DNA of 47,633 nucleotides from Gammaproteobacteria bacterium TMED112 (GCA_002170245.2 NHFN02000002.1:1-47633); one strand, 5' to 3'; positions 1 through 7,031 are shown, counted from the stretch's first letter. The notes: a model not told the origin generated them from the sequence alone. Program-made: numbers and translations.

Positions 1-75
1 GGTGCCCAGAGGTAGAATCGAACTACCGACACAAGGATTTTCAGTCCTTTGCTCTACCAACTGAGCTATCTGGGC
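1..75 (-). tRNA. tRNA-Phe (GAA)
   Basis: Read on the minus strand this folds as a full cloverleaf. The acceptor stem is GCCCAGA with TCTGGGC, the D-stem GCTC with GAGC, and the anticodon stem AAGGA with TCCTT holds loop CTGAAAA, so the anticodon is GAA (phenylalanine). The T-arm has GGTAG and CTACC around TTCGATT. The discriminator base is A at position 3, and the encoded CC of a CCA tail fills positions 1-2, so the final A falls just outside the window. All stems pair without mismatches. Confidence 0.97.
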
Positions 76-84
76 ACAAGATGA

Positions 85-112
85 AATATATTAACTGCTA
101 TCATGTTTCAAA
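85..112 (-). promoter_or_regulatory. putative sigma70 promoter of tRNA-Phe
   Basis: On the minus strand a -35-like TTTGAA (positions 107-112) and a -10-like TATATT (85-90) are 16 bases apart, and the -10 lies ten bases upstream of the mature tRNA 5' end. In DNA this AT-rich such matches arise easily by chance, so the call rests mainly on position. Confidence 0.4.
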
Positions 113-150
113 GCAAAATATAGAACTTAAAAATATTAAATTTTAAGGAC

Positions 151-179
151 TTGAGGGCAAGGTGATTACGGGATATATT
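151..179 (+). promoter_or_regulatory. putative sigma70 promoter of the 42-codon ORF
   Basis: TTGAGG at 151-156 and TATATT at 174-179 are separated by exactly 17 bases, a near-consensus sigma70 arrangement. The -10 ends 33 bases before the start codon at 213, leaving room for a short leader with its ribosome site. Confidence 0.5.
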
Positions 180-212
180 TAGTTTGAAAGCTGTAAATTA
201 TAGGAGAGAAAT

Positions 213-341
213 ATGTCGCAAAAAGTATGGGTTGTTTTTTCAAAATGGGGCCAAGAAATCGCAAGGTTTTCTAATCAAATGCAAGCAGATGCTTACGCCA
301 AAAATATCGATGGTGCTACAGTCCGGTATGTTGGAAACTAA
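213..341 (+). CDS. hypothetical 42-aa protein
   Basis: I do not recognise this protein. It is a short, complete ORF starting MSQKVWVVFSKWG and ending VRYVGN before TAA. Three things support it as real: a purine-rich ribosome site (AGGAGAG, six bases before the ATG), a good sigma70-like promoter at 151-179, and sensible codon use with no rare-codon runs. The product is soluble-looking, with aromatic beta-strand-like ends around a middle resembling an amphipathic helix, and it has no signal peptide or cysteine. It sits alone between tRNA-Phe (opposite strand) and the convergent peptidase gene. It is too short to assign a family with confidence. Confidence 0.6.
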   Translation: MSQKVWVVFSKWGQEIARFSNQMQADAYAKNIDGATVRYVGN

Positions 342-350
342 ATTAAAATA

Positions 351-2423
351 TTAATATTTTTTTAAATTTTTTAGGGCGAAAGCTTGCTCAGAAGTAAAGA
401 GCTCAATTCTCTTCCATTTTGGCATAGCGGCTCCTCCTCCGGAACCGTGTCCTGCTCTCACAGTATCAATCAGCATTACCGGGTTATTACAACCCTGAAA
501 CTCCTGTATTCTTGCCGTAAATTTATAGGAGTGTGAAGGCACCACTCTATCGTCTCGACGTCCTGTCGTTACCAGTGTAGGTGAGTAACATTCTCCTTCT
601 GTAAGCTGATGATAAGGAGAAATATCAAAATTAAAATCGAAATCTTCTTTGCTTAGTAATGGACTGCCATAATCGCCTCGCCAACCCCAGCCTTCAGTGA
701 ATTCTGTGAAGCGTAACATGTCGAGCACACCAACTGCTGGTAGAGTTGCTCCAAAATAATTTGGATTTTGAACAAGTGATGTCCCCACAAGTAGACCGCC
801 ATTGGATCGACCGCTAATTACAGTGGACTTACGATTACCAATCTCACTGGCCTCAAGGTATTTTGAAGCATATAAAAAGTCATCAAAAACATTCTGTTTT
901 TCTTTAAGACGACCGGCATTATGCCATTCTTTTCCAAGCTCTCCACCACCTCTAAGGTTTGCAATTGCGACAATACCACCTAGTTCAAGCCAACCAACAT
1001 ACTTACGACTGAAGGATGGTCTGATAGAAATGTTATATCCACCATAGCCGTATAAGAAAATTGGAGTTTCAGCATCAATAACAAGATCTTTTCTATGAAA
1101 GTAAGTAAGAGGAACCATAGTGCCGTCTTTGCTTTCATAATAGGTAAAGGTTTTCTTGTAATCTGACGGATTAAAGTTAGAGACTTTGTCTTGCCAGACT
1201 ATTGTATAGTCAAGAGTATCAAGATCTAAGTCTATGTATCTCGTTGGATTAATGAAATTAGACACAGAAAATCGTAGTTTTTCTTTGTGCATACTGAAAG
1301 AGCTAAACGTGCCTTGGATATTATTTGGTATTTTGTGATTTAAAAGCTCTCCATCTTTTGAATAAAATTCGATGAACGAATTCATATCAGTGTTAATAGA
1401 ATTTGTGATAATGAAGTCTTCCAAAATACTTACACTTTTCAAAGCTAGGGCTTTTTCTGGAATTATTTCAAGGATTTCACCTGTAAAAAGAACTTTTACT
1501 AATCGATAATTTGCTGCTTCAAAGTTGGTTAGAAAGAATAAACCTTCTGTATCACTATCCTGATAATTGAAACTGGCAACATTCTTTGGAGTAGCTAATT
1601 CCCAGACATCATCTTTTTTAATAATGTAATGATTTTCTTCTTCTGAACCATTAATTACCCGAATTAGAGGAATGTTGTCTTCACCGACAAAGCTCAAAGA
1701 ATAATTTTCTTCTGGATTCTGTTCGCCGTAAAATAGTGAACTTTTTCCAGTGGAAATATCAAAATAATAAATTGCAGCGTTTAGGCTTGGTTCGCATAAT
1801 CTGTTTTTTTCCTCGGGTTTTGGGTATTTATTGTAATAAAAACCTTTTGAATCTTGGCTCCAGTCTATAGAGGAAAATTTGACTTCAGTTACCGGAGTAG
1901 CAAGCTCTTCCATTGTTTCCAGATCGATCACATAAATAGTACGCCAATCGACTCCTCCGTCTGAAACTGTGTATGCTAGAAATTTTTCATCAGGACTAGT
2001 GGAAACATTTGCTAGATTAAGGGTTTGATCTGTAGACCATGTATCTGGGTCTAAAATAATTTCATTGCTATCCTTCTTAATGTACTTATTATGCTGACTA
2101 TTGCCAGAATTGTAGTAATAGAAGTTGCTCTCATCATCAAAGAAGCTCATAGAATAATATTCCGACGAATACGCCTCTTTTATTTGCTCATAAAGCTCGT
2201 TGTATTCCGAACCTTCTAAATAATTATTAGTAAATTCATTTTGGTTATTAGCCCATTCAATGACCTCTAAATTTTGACAGTCTTCCATATATAAATATGG
2301 ATCATTAATTGTTTCGCCATGCGCACTATAAGATAAAGACTTTTTTTCTGATTCAGGGTAATTAAAATTTGGTTCAGTACATCCTAAAATAAGAAGTGGA
2401 ATTGCTAAATATATTTTTTTCAT
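351..2423 (-). CDS. prolyl oligopeptidase family (S9A) lipoprotein
   Basis: This is a serine peptidase of the S9A family, which cleaves short proline-containing peptides. The first 15 residues are a lipoprotein signal ending in LILGC, so the enzyme is probably anchored in the periplasm or outer membrane and not cytosolic. Residues 40-430 would form the beta-propeller. The C-terminal alpha/beta-hydrolase domain carries the nucleophile Ser540 in GRSNGG (GGSNGG is usual), the acid in DDRVVP (624-625) and His659 in AGHGSG. The 690-aa length is normal for the family. It is transcribed away from the divergent fusion gene at 2459 and stops just after the convergent 42-codon ORF. A role in peptide scavenging is inference. 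Confidence 0.93.
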   Translation of the reverse strand: MKKIYLAIPLLILGCTEPNFNYPESEKKSLSYSAHGETINDPYLYMEDCQNLEVIEWANNQNEFTNNYLEGSEYNELYEQIKEAYSSEYYSMSFFDDESNFYYYNSGNSQHNKYIKKDSNEIILDPDTWSTDQTLNLANVSTSPDEKFLAYTVSDGGVDWRTIYVIDLETMEELATPVTEVKFSSIDWSQDSKGFYYNKYPKPEEKNRLCEPSLNAAIYYFDISTGKSSLFYGEQNPEENYSLSFVGEDNIPLIRVINGSEEENHYIIKKDDVWELATPKNVASFNYQDSDTEGLFFLTNFEAANYRLVKVLFTGEILEIIPEKALALKSVSILEDFIITNSINTDMNSFIEFYSKDGELLNHKIPNNIQGTFSSFSMHKEKLRFSVSNFINPTRYIDLDLDTLDYTIVWQDKVSNFNPSDYKKTFTYYESKDGTMVPLTYFHRKDLVIDAETPIFLYGYGGYNISIRPSFSRKYVGWLELGGIVAIANLRGGGELGKEWHNAGRLKEKQNVFDDFLYASKYLEASEIGNRKSTVISGRSNGGLLVGTSLVQNPNYFGATLPAVGVLDMLRFTEFTEGWGWRGDYGSPLLSKEDFDFNFDISPYHQLTEGECYSPTLVTTGRRDDRVVPSHSYKFTARIQEFQGCNNPVMLIDTVRAGHGSGGGAAMPKWKRIELFTSEQAFALKNLKKY

Positions 2424-2458
2424 AAGAAGATTTTAATATATTATGGTGGCTTGAAAAA

Positions 2459-3580
2459 ATGAATTCTTTAGAAGTACGAAAAAAAACCATATTAAATATT
2501 CACGAATCTGAATTTAAATTTGTGATCGTATCCAGCGGTGGGGGCAGCAATGCTATCGGCAGCCTTCTCAAAGTGCCTGGAGCTAGCAATTCTATATTAG
2601 AGGCTTACATACCTTACGCCAAAGAATCTCTAGATTTTTATCTTATGAAAAAGCCTGAGTCCTATTGCTCATTGGATACGACAACAAGAATGGCAGCTCG
2701 AGCATACAGTGCTGCGAAAAAGATCGATCAGCAAACAAATATAAAAAAACTTTTTGGTATTGCAATCTCTGCGTCATTGAGCACAAATTACGAAAAAAAG
2801 GGAGAGCACAGATTTCATATAGCTTTGCAAACAAGGGATTTCTCTCAATCTATTTCTTGCACATTAGATAAAGGGCTTAGAACTAGAGAGGAAGAGGAAG
2901 AGCTTGTTACAGAATTTGTGATTGCTTTAATTTCAGATTGTTGTGGTTTTGAATTTAAGTATCCAGTGATAGATGAAGAGGTAGAGCACACCAAAATTTC
3001 TGCCCAAGAAGGATGGGCAAATCTAATGTCAGAAAAAATAAAATTTGTCACATCGAACAAATCCATGCCTAAATTAATTTTTCCTGGTGCTTTCAATCCA
3101 ATGCATGAAGGACATCTTGCAATGAGTGAACTAGCAGAGAAAGAGCTCAATGAAGAAGTATTTTTTGAAATTTGTATTCAAAATGTTGATAAGCCGCCGC
3201 TAAGCTATCATCAAATTAAGAAAACCATAGATCAATTTGGCAATGCAAAAAATTGGGTCTTAACCAAAGCTGGAAAATTCTCAGATAAAGCAAAATTATT
3301 CCCAAATAGCACTTTTATTATTGGTGCAGATACTCTAGTTAGAATTTTTGATGAAAGATTCTATGCAAGCAGAAGAGAAATGATTGAGGAGTTTGAAATC
3401 TTTAATAAAAATGAAAACAATTTTTTAGTTTTTGGCAGAGAGTATAAAAATAAATTCATTGAACTTGGTGATATTCAAATACCTGATTCTATCAAAAGCC
3501 GTTTTAAAGGTTTTGGAGAAAATATTTTTCGAAAAGATGTTTCCTCAACAATCATTAGAGCACAGTCTGCAGAAGACTGA
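2459..3580 (+). CDS. CinA-like domain fused to a nucleotidyltransferase domain
   Basis: Two parts are visible. Residues 1-170 resemble the CinA C-terminal (nicotinamide-nucleotide amidase) fold, with SSGGGS at 25-30 in place of the usual TGGAGP-like loop. Residues 203-373 are a HIGH-type nucleotidylyltransferase related to NadD/CoaD: GAFNPMHEGH at 210-219 is the nucleotide-binding motif, GAD is at 289-291, and VSSTIIR at 361-367 matches the ISSTxxR motif. The pairing suggests NMN or NAD metabolism, but the substrate cannot be read from the sequence. The gene diverges from the peptidase lipoprotein with a 35-base gap and converges on yggX one base away. Confidence 0.75.
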   Translation: MNSLEVRKKTILNIHESEFKFVIVSSGGGSNAIGSLLKVPGASNSILEAYIPYAKESLDFYLMKKPESYCSLDTTTRMAARAYSAAKKIDQQTNIKKLFGIAISASLSTNYEKKGEHRFHIALQTRDFSQSISCTLDKGLRTREEEEELVTEFVIALISDCCGFEFKYPVIDEEVEHTKISAQEGWANLMSEKIKFVTSNKSMPKLIFPGAFNPMHEGHLAMSELAEKELNEEVFFEICIQNVDKPPLSYHQIKKTIDQFGNAKNWVLTKAGKFSDKAKLFPNSTFIIGADTLVRIFDERFYASRREMIEEFEIFNKNENNFLVFGREYKNKFIELGDIQIPDSIKSRFKGFGENIFRKDVSSTIIRAQSAED

Positions 3581-3581
3581 G

Positions 3582-3848
3582 TTACTTCTCTGGTATGTAG
3601 CCGGATGGTTTTTCATAATTTCCATTATTAAGAAATAAATCCATTTGGTTGTTAAGCCATGCTCGATTCTCTTTGATAGATAGATCTAAATGTTTTTCAT
3701 TTATTAACATTGTTTGCAAAGCAACCCATTCATTCCAGGCTTTTTGTGAGAAATTATTTTTAATACTTTCTCCCTTAGGCCCAGGAATAGGGGGATAAAT
3801 AAGCGCATCTAGCTCTTCATTAAATTTTTTGCATAAAATCTTAGCCAT
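3582..3848 (-). CDS. yggX: YggX, Fe(2+)-trafficking / oxidative damage protection protein
   Basis: This 88-aa protein is the usual size for the family and shows its hallmarks: a Cys-Lys-Lys-Phe N-terminus with Cys6, a YPPIPGPKG segment, AWNEW, and the very conserved QTMLINEKHL block. YggX helps protect Fe-S proteins from oxidants and is linked to iron trafficking. It lies directly downstream of mutY and overlaps it by 8 bases, the same pairing as mutY-yggX in E. coli; MutY itself carries a 4Fe-4S cluster. The convergent gene upstream on the other strand ends one base away. Confidence 0.95.
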   Translation of the reverse strand: MAKILCKKFNEELDALIYPPIPGPKGESIKNNFSQKAWNEWVALQTMLINEKHLDLSIKENRAWLNNQMDLFLNNGNYEKPSGYIPEK

Positions 3849-4800
3849 CTATTAATAATCTATTAAAAATAGGTTTTGGTATAGCAATTTGTGCTAATTC
3901 TTTCTTATCGAACCACTCTCCACTAATATTTTGAGGTTTTTGATTTGAATTTCTGAAACTTATATTTAATTCTCTATGAGATAGCTTATGGATGATATCG
4001 CTTTTGTGACGATTTACTGCCTGTACGGGTGGCATCCACAAATTATTCCAATAGCCCAAGTCATTTTCTTTTGTCATAAAATATTTGTGATTTTTTTTGA
4101 TAATTCTAAATTCAATGTACTCTTTTTTTTGCTTAATTGATCTTTTTAAAAGTATGGGAAATTCATTCCTTAAATTAGATTCACAATTTGTATTAATTGG
4201 ACATAAATTACATTTAGGATTTTTCGGTGAACACAACTGTGATCCTAAATCCATGACTCCTTGTTGAAAGTTAAAAATATTTTTTGTGTCTAAAATATCT
4301 TCTGACAGCTTCCAAAATGATTTTTCATCGAAATCCTTTTTAAAAAAAATTCTGCTTATTACTTTCTTTACATTAGCATCAAGTATTGGGTATGGCTTAT
4401 TGAATGCTATTGAGAGAATTGCTCCTGCTGTTGATCTCCCTATGCCTGGTAAGCTAACTAATTCGTCATAATTATTGGGCATCTTGCCCTTAAATTTATT
4501 ATGAATGAGCTCTTTAGCTTGATAAATATAGCTTGCTCGTCTGTAGTAGCCTAAACCACTCCACAATGCATAAATACTGTCTTCGGATGCATTTTTAATT
4601 GTCTCAAGATCAGGATATTTATCTATAAATTGATCAAAGTAAGCTATTGCTGTATTGACTTGAGTTTGTTGCAGCATAATTTCTGAGATCCAAACTCTGT
4701 AGGGAGAAATGCTGTGCCTCCACGGTAGGTTTTGCCGACCATTATCAACATACCAGTTTGATATTTTTTCTCCTAAATTATTCCTTTGTGTAATTTCCAT
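3841..4800 (-). CDS. mutY: A/G-specific adenine glycosylase MutY
   Basis: MutY removes adenine mispaired with 8-oxoguanine. From the ATG at 4800 the protein has 319 residues: a helix-hairpin-helix GPD domain with catalytic Glu40 (WISEIMLQQTQ), hairpin LPGIGRSTAG near 117-126, Asp141 in ILDANV, and the 4Fe-4S ligands Cys190, Cys197, Cys200 and Cys206 in the classic C-x6-C-x2-C-x5-C spacing. The C-terminal third is the NUDIX-like 8-oxoG recognition domain. The frame stays open to a TTG at 4842, but that start would bury more of gpmA; the ATG gives a standard MutY N-terminus with a 23-base overlap. It is followed by yggX. Confidence 0.96.
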   Translation of the reverse strand: MEITQRNNLGEKISNWYVDNGRQNLPWRHSISPYRVWISEIMLQQTQVNTAIAYFDQFIDKYPDLETIKNASEDSIYALWSGLGYYRRASYIYQAKELIHNKFKGKMPNNYDELVSLPGIGRSTAGAILSIAFNKPYPILDANVKKVISRIFFKKDFDEKSFWKLSEDILDTKNIFNFQQGVMDLGSQLCSPKNPKCNLCPINTNCESNLRNEFPILLKRSIKQKKEYIEFRIIKKNHKYFMTKENDLGYWNNLWMPPVQAVNRHKSDIIHKLSHRELNISFRNSNQKPQNISGEWFDKKELAQIAIPKPIFNRLLIDG

Positions 4801-5380
4801 TTGAAAATTTATAAATAATTGGAATGCCTGTTGCAATCTCAAGTTTGACTATTTCCTCTTTAGAAATATTCTCTAAATGCTTCACAAGTGCTCTTAATGA
4901 ATTGCCATGCGCTGCGATAAGGATATTTTTTGTTGTTATTTCAGGCTCTATGGTGTCCTTAAAAAAAGGAATAACTCTGTCGTAAGTATCCTTTAAGCTC
5001 TCTCCTTTTGGTGGGCTTACATCATATGATCTGCGCCAAATTTGAACTTGATCTTCGCCAAACTGTGCTCTTGCTTCATCCTTATTCATACCAGTTAAAT
5101 CACCATATGCTCTTTCATTTAAACTTTGATCTTTCACTGTTATCAAATCTGATTGGTTCATTTCTTGTAATATAATCTCTCCAGTTAACTGTGCTCTGGT
5201 TAGTTTAGAAGTAAACATTAAATCAAAATGAATATTTCTCTCCTTGAGAGATTTGCCTGCAGCATGTGCCTCATTTATCCCCTTTGATGTTAAGCCTATA
5301 TCGTGCCATCCAGTAAAAAGGTTTTTTTCATTCCACTCACTTTGGCCATGCCGGACAAGAACTAAATAATTTGAATTCAT
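4778..5380 (-). CDS. gpmA: 2,3-bisphosphoglycerate-dependent phosphoglycerate mutase
   Basis: This enzyme interconverts 3- and 2-phosphoglycerate in glycolysis. The phosphohistidine motif LVRHGQSEWN places the catalytic His at residue 11, with Glu89 in LNERAYGDL and the second His158 in AAHGNSLRA. At 200 aa it is the short form of the family, lacking part of the C-terminal tail of the 250-aa E. coli enzyme. Its end overlaps the start of mutY, so the two may be translationally coupled. It diverges from the rhodanese-like gene with a gap of about 50 bases. Confidence 0.95.
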   Translation of the reverse strand: MNSNYLVLVRHGQSEWNEKNLFTGWHDIGLTSKGINEAHAAGKSLKERNIHFDLMFTSKLTRAQLTGEIILQEMNQSDLITVKDQSLNERAYGDLTGMNKDEARAQFGEDQVQIWRRSYDVSPPKGESLKDTYDRVIPFFKDTIEPEITTKNILIAAHGNSLRALVKHLENISKEEIVKLEIATGIPIIYKFSNGNYTKE

Positions 5381-5432
5381 AAAATTTTTAAAATAACCTT
5401 TATATTGTATAAGCTTAGTACAATTTTTTTAT

Positions 5433-5837
5433 ATGGATTTCTTCGATTTTTTAATTAGTAGGTGGTATCTATCTCTACCACTGCTTTTGACATTAATTTT
5501 TTGGTATTTCCATGAGACAAGTAAAGGCGGGAAAAGGATTACTCCTTCACAAGCTGTGAATCTTATTAATGATAAAGACGCAATTTTCATAGATATTCGC
5601 GAAAAAGATAATTTTGATTCTGGACACATCCATGGATCTATTAATGTTCAGAAAGATTCATTCGAAAAACAGGAACATTTACTCAATAAAGGTAAACCTG
5701 TGGTAGTCATTACAGAAAATGGTTTAGATGCAGGAAGTGCTGGAGTTGAATTATTGAAGCTGGGTATCGAAGAAGTTTATTTACTCAAAGACGGTCTTAT
5801 TTCTTGGCAAGAAGAAAGCCTCCCATTAGTTAAATGA
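5433..5837 (+). CDS. membrane-anchored rhodanese-fold protein lacking the catalytic cysteine (YibN-like)
   Basis: One hydrophobic segment (residues 10-26) is followed by a single rhodanese domain (35-134) with the typical strands IFIDIREKDNFDSGHI and the tail LKDGLISWQ. Layout and length resemble E. coli YibN. The active-site loop reads ITENGLDAGS at 93-102, and by alignment the sulfur-carrying cysteine is replaced by Thr94; the whole protein contains no cysteine. It is therefore unlikely to be a sulfurtransferase and may be a binding or scaffold domain. It sits beside a phosphoglycerate mutase gene, as yibN does in enteric bacteria, although there the mutase is of a different type. Confidence 0.85.
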   Translation: MDFFDFLISRWYLSLPLLLTLIFWYFHETSKGGKRITPSQAVNLINDKDAIFIDIREKDNFDSGHIHGSINVQKDSFEKQEHLLNKGKPVVVITENGLDAGSAGVELLKLGIEEVYLLKDGLISWQEESLPLVK

Positions 5838-5843
5838 GAGGCT
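5817..5843. terminator. hairpin between the convergent rhodanese-like and glnII genes
   Basis: AGCCTC (5817-5822) pairs with GAGGCT (5838-5843), and inside it CATT pairs with AATG across one mismatch with a five-base loop. On the minus strand the stem is followed by TTTCTTCTT, which suits termination of glnII. On the plus strand the following bases are not T-rich. The stem spans the rhodanese-like stop codon. Confidence 0.5.
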
Positions 5844-5850
5844 AGAAATC

Positions 5851-6831
5851 TTACTTGGTTAAAGTGCCAACAATGTGGGCAACGATTTTATAGGGATCAG
5901 CATTAGAAGCAGGCCTTCTGTCTTCTAGGTAACCATTCCAATCATGCTCAACTGTGTAAACAGGTATTCTTATACTTGCACCGCGATCACTAACTCCATA
6001 AGAGAATTCAGTAATTTTTTGAGTTTCATGCAAGCCTGTTAATCTTTGATCATTGTCTGATCCATATGCTGCAATTCCCTCTGCATGAACTTCTCCAAGC
6101 TTCTCACACATTGATGAGAAAAGCTCCTTTGAACCGGCTGTTCTCATAGCTTCATTTGAGAAATTAGCGTGCATTCCAGATCCATTCCAATCACCTTTTT
6201 TTGGTTTTGGATGAATATTTACACCTACACCATATTCTTCAGCAACTTTATACAGCAAGTATCTACTTACCCATAAATCATCTGCAGCTTTAATCCCTTT
6301 GCCAAAGCATTGATATTCCCATTGACCTAAAGCTACTTCAGCGTTAGTACCAGTGAGATTTATACCGGCCGCCAGACATGCATCTAAGTGCGCTTCTGAA
6401 ACTTCTCTTCCAGAGACATTATCAGCCCCAACACCACAATAGTAGTCTCCTTGAGGTCTTGGTTCACCTTCTTCCCAACCTAAAGGTGAGCCATCTTTAT
6501 TAGTAAAAAAATACTCTTGTTCAAAACCAAACCACCACTCATCAGAAACAACAGCTTCTGCTGCTGCTCTGGTATTTGAGGGATGTGTTTTATGGTCTGC
6601 TGATTGTACTTGTGTCATTACTAAAAAATCCGAATACATTGGACTCTCATAGGTTTGCACAGGCAACAGCAAACAGTCAGAACTATCTCCTTCGGCTTGT
6701 TGCGTTGAAGATCCATCAAAAGACCACTCTGGTGGAGTATCTTCATCAGTTACTTTGATTTTACTTCTCATAGAAGGCTCTGGTTGAAATCCATCAAGCC
6801 AGATATATTCATATTTTTTTAAATCACCCAT
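5851..6831 (-). CDS. glnII: glutamine synthetase, type II (eukaryote-like)
   Basis: This enzyme makes glutamine from glutamate, ammonia and ATP. At 326 aa it is far shorter than the usual 470-aa bacterial GSI and matches the GSII family: EYIWLDG near the start, PEWSFDGSSTQQA, WWFGFEQEYF (metal and substrate Glu residues), NGSGMHANFS, and RGASIRIP near the C-terminus. GSII lacks the adenylylation site of GSI, so GlnE-type control is not expected. The ATG at 6831 has a strong ribosome site (GGAG, five bases upstream). The gene has its own promoter and a leader of about 195 bases with a glutamine-riboswitch aptamer. GSII is mainly known from eukaryotes, rhizobia and actinomycetes. Confidence 0.95.
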   Translation of the reverse strand: MGDLKKYEYIWLDGFQPEPSMRSKIKVTDEDTPPEWSFDGSSTQQAEGDSSDCLLLPVQTYESPMYSDFLVMTQVQSADHKTHPSNTRAAAEAVVSDEWWFGFEQEYFFTNKDGSPLGWEEGEPRPQGDYYCGVGADNVSGREVSEAHLDACLAAGINLTGTNAEVALGQWEYQCFGKGIKAADDLWVSRYLLYKVAEEYGVGVNIHPKPKKGDWNGSGMHANFSNEAMRTAGSKELFSSMCEKLGEVHAEGIAAYGSDNDQRLTGLHETQKITEFSYGVSDRGASIRIPVYTVEHDWNGYLEDRRPASNADPYKIVAHIVGTLTK

Positions 6832-6888
6832 TTTGGCTCCTAAAGTTTTTAATAATTATTTTATGCATCATTATCTGCAGGATTTAGA

Positions 6889-6922
6889 AGCTAAACTCGA
6901 CCGGGTTTAACGCTCGCGTTCC
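6889..6922 (-). promoter_or_regulatory. putative expression platform of the glnII riboswitch
   Basis: Directly after the aptamer, the 3' strand of its closing stem (GGAACG) can instead form AACG-CGAG-CGTT (6909-6922 on the minus strand). This is followed by a larger hairpin in which TAAAC pairs with GTTTA and AGC with GCT (6889-6914). These structures are mutually exclusive with, or compete for, the closing stem of the aptamer, which is what a ligand-controlled switch needs. There is no T-run after them, so translation or RNA stability is a more likely control point than intrinsic termination. The pairing is visible; the function is inference. Confidence 0.45.
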
Positions 6923-6965
6923 TTCGGCTTTCACCTACTTCCGTCTTTTTTCAAAGATGAACGAT
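6914..6965 (-). promoter_or_regulatory. glutamine riboswitch aptamer (glnA RNA motif)
   Basis: On the minus strand the sequence carries the conserved features of the glnA RNA class. The closing stem P1 is CGTTC (6959-6963) with GGAACG (6917-6922). Next comes hairpin TCTTT-GAAA-AAAGA with a GNRA loop, then the invariant-looking internal-loop block GACGGAAGTAGG, a short GG-TGAAAG-CC stem and the CGAAGGAACGC 3' strand. glnA RNAs bind L-glutamine and commonly sit in front of nitrogen-metabolism genes, chiefly in cyanobacteria and marine metagenomes. Here the motif is about 85 bases upstream of the glutamine synthetase start and on the same strand, so feedback by glutamine is the natural reading. 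Confidence 0.88.
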
Positions 6966-7010
6966 TTTAACTACTTCCCTAAAAGGGCCCCTTTTAAACC
7001 ATGGAGTATG

Positions 7011-7027
7011 GTGCAAAAGTAATGCAC
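7011..7027. repeat. perfect inverted repeat at the predicted glnII transcription start
   Basis: GTGCA and TGCAC flank seven bases (GTGCAAAAGTAATGCAC). The repeat lies about 5-20 bases downstream of the predicted -10 box, so it could be an operator or the first hairpin of the leader. The half-sites face the opposite way from the NtrC consensus. Confidence 0.4.
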
Positions 7028-7031
7028 TTCT

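Noticed and set aside
802-1047. Open frame on the plus strand inside the prolyl oligopeptidase gene
   Set aside because: It runs antisense over the catalytic domain of a clear gene and has no promoter or ribosome site.
4801-4842. Extended MutY N-terminus from a TTG start
   Set aside because: The extra residues do not resemble MutY, and the ATG at 4800 gives the normal start with less overlap of gpmA.
6963-6980. Second tandem glutamine aptamer (GGGAAGTAG copy)
   Set aside because: Only the GGAAGTAG block is repeated; there is no second CGAAGGAACG strand or matching closing stem nearby.
7011-7027. NtrC binding site or sigma54 promoter upstream of glnII
   Set aside because: The inverted repeat is GTGCA-N7-TGCAC, whereas NtrC sites are TGCAC-N7-GTGCA, and the -24 GG of a sigma54 promoter is not present. 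A sigma70-like promoter fits better.
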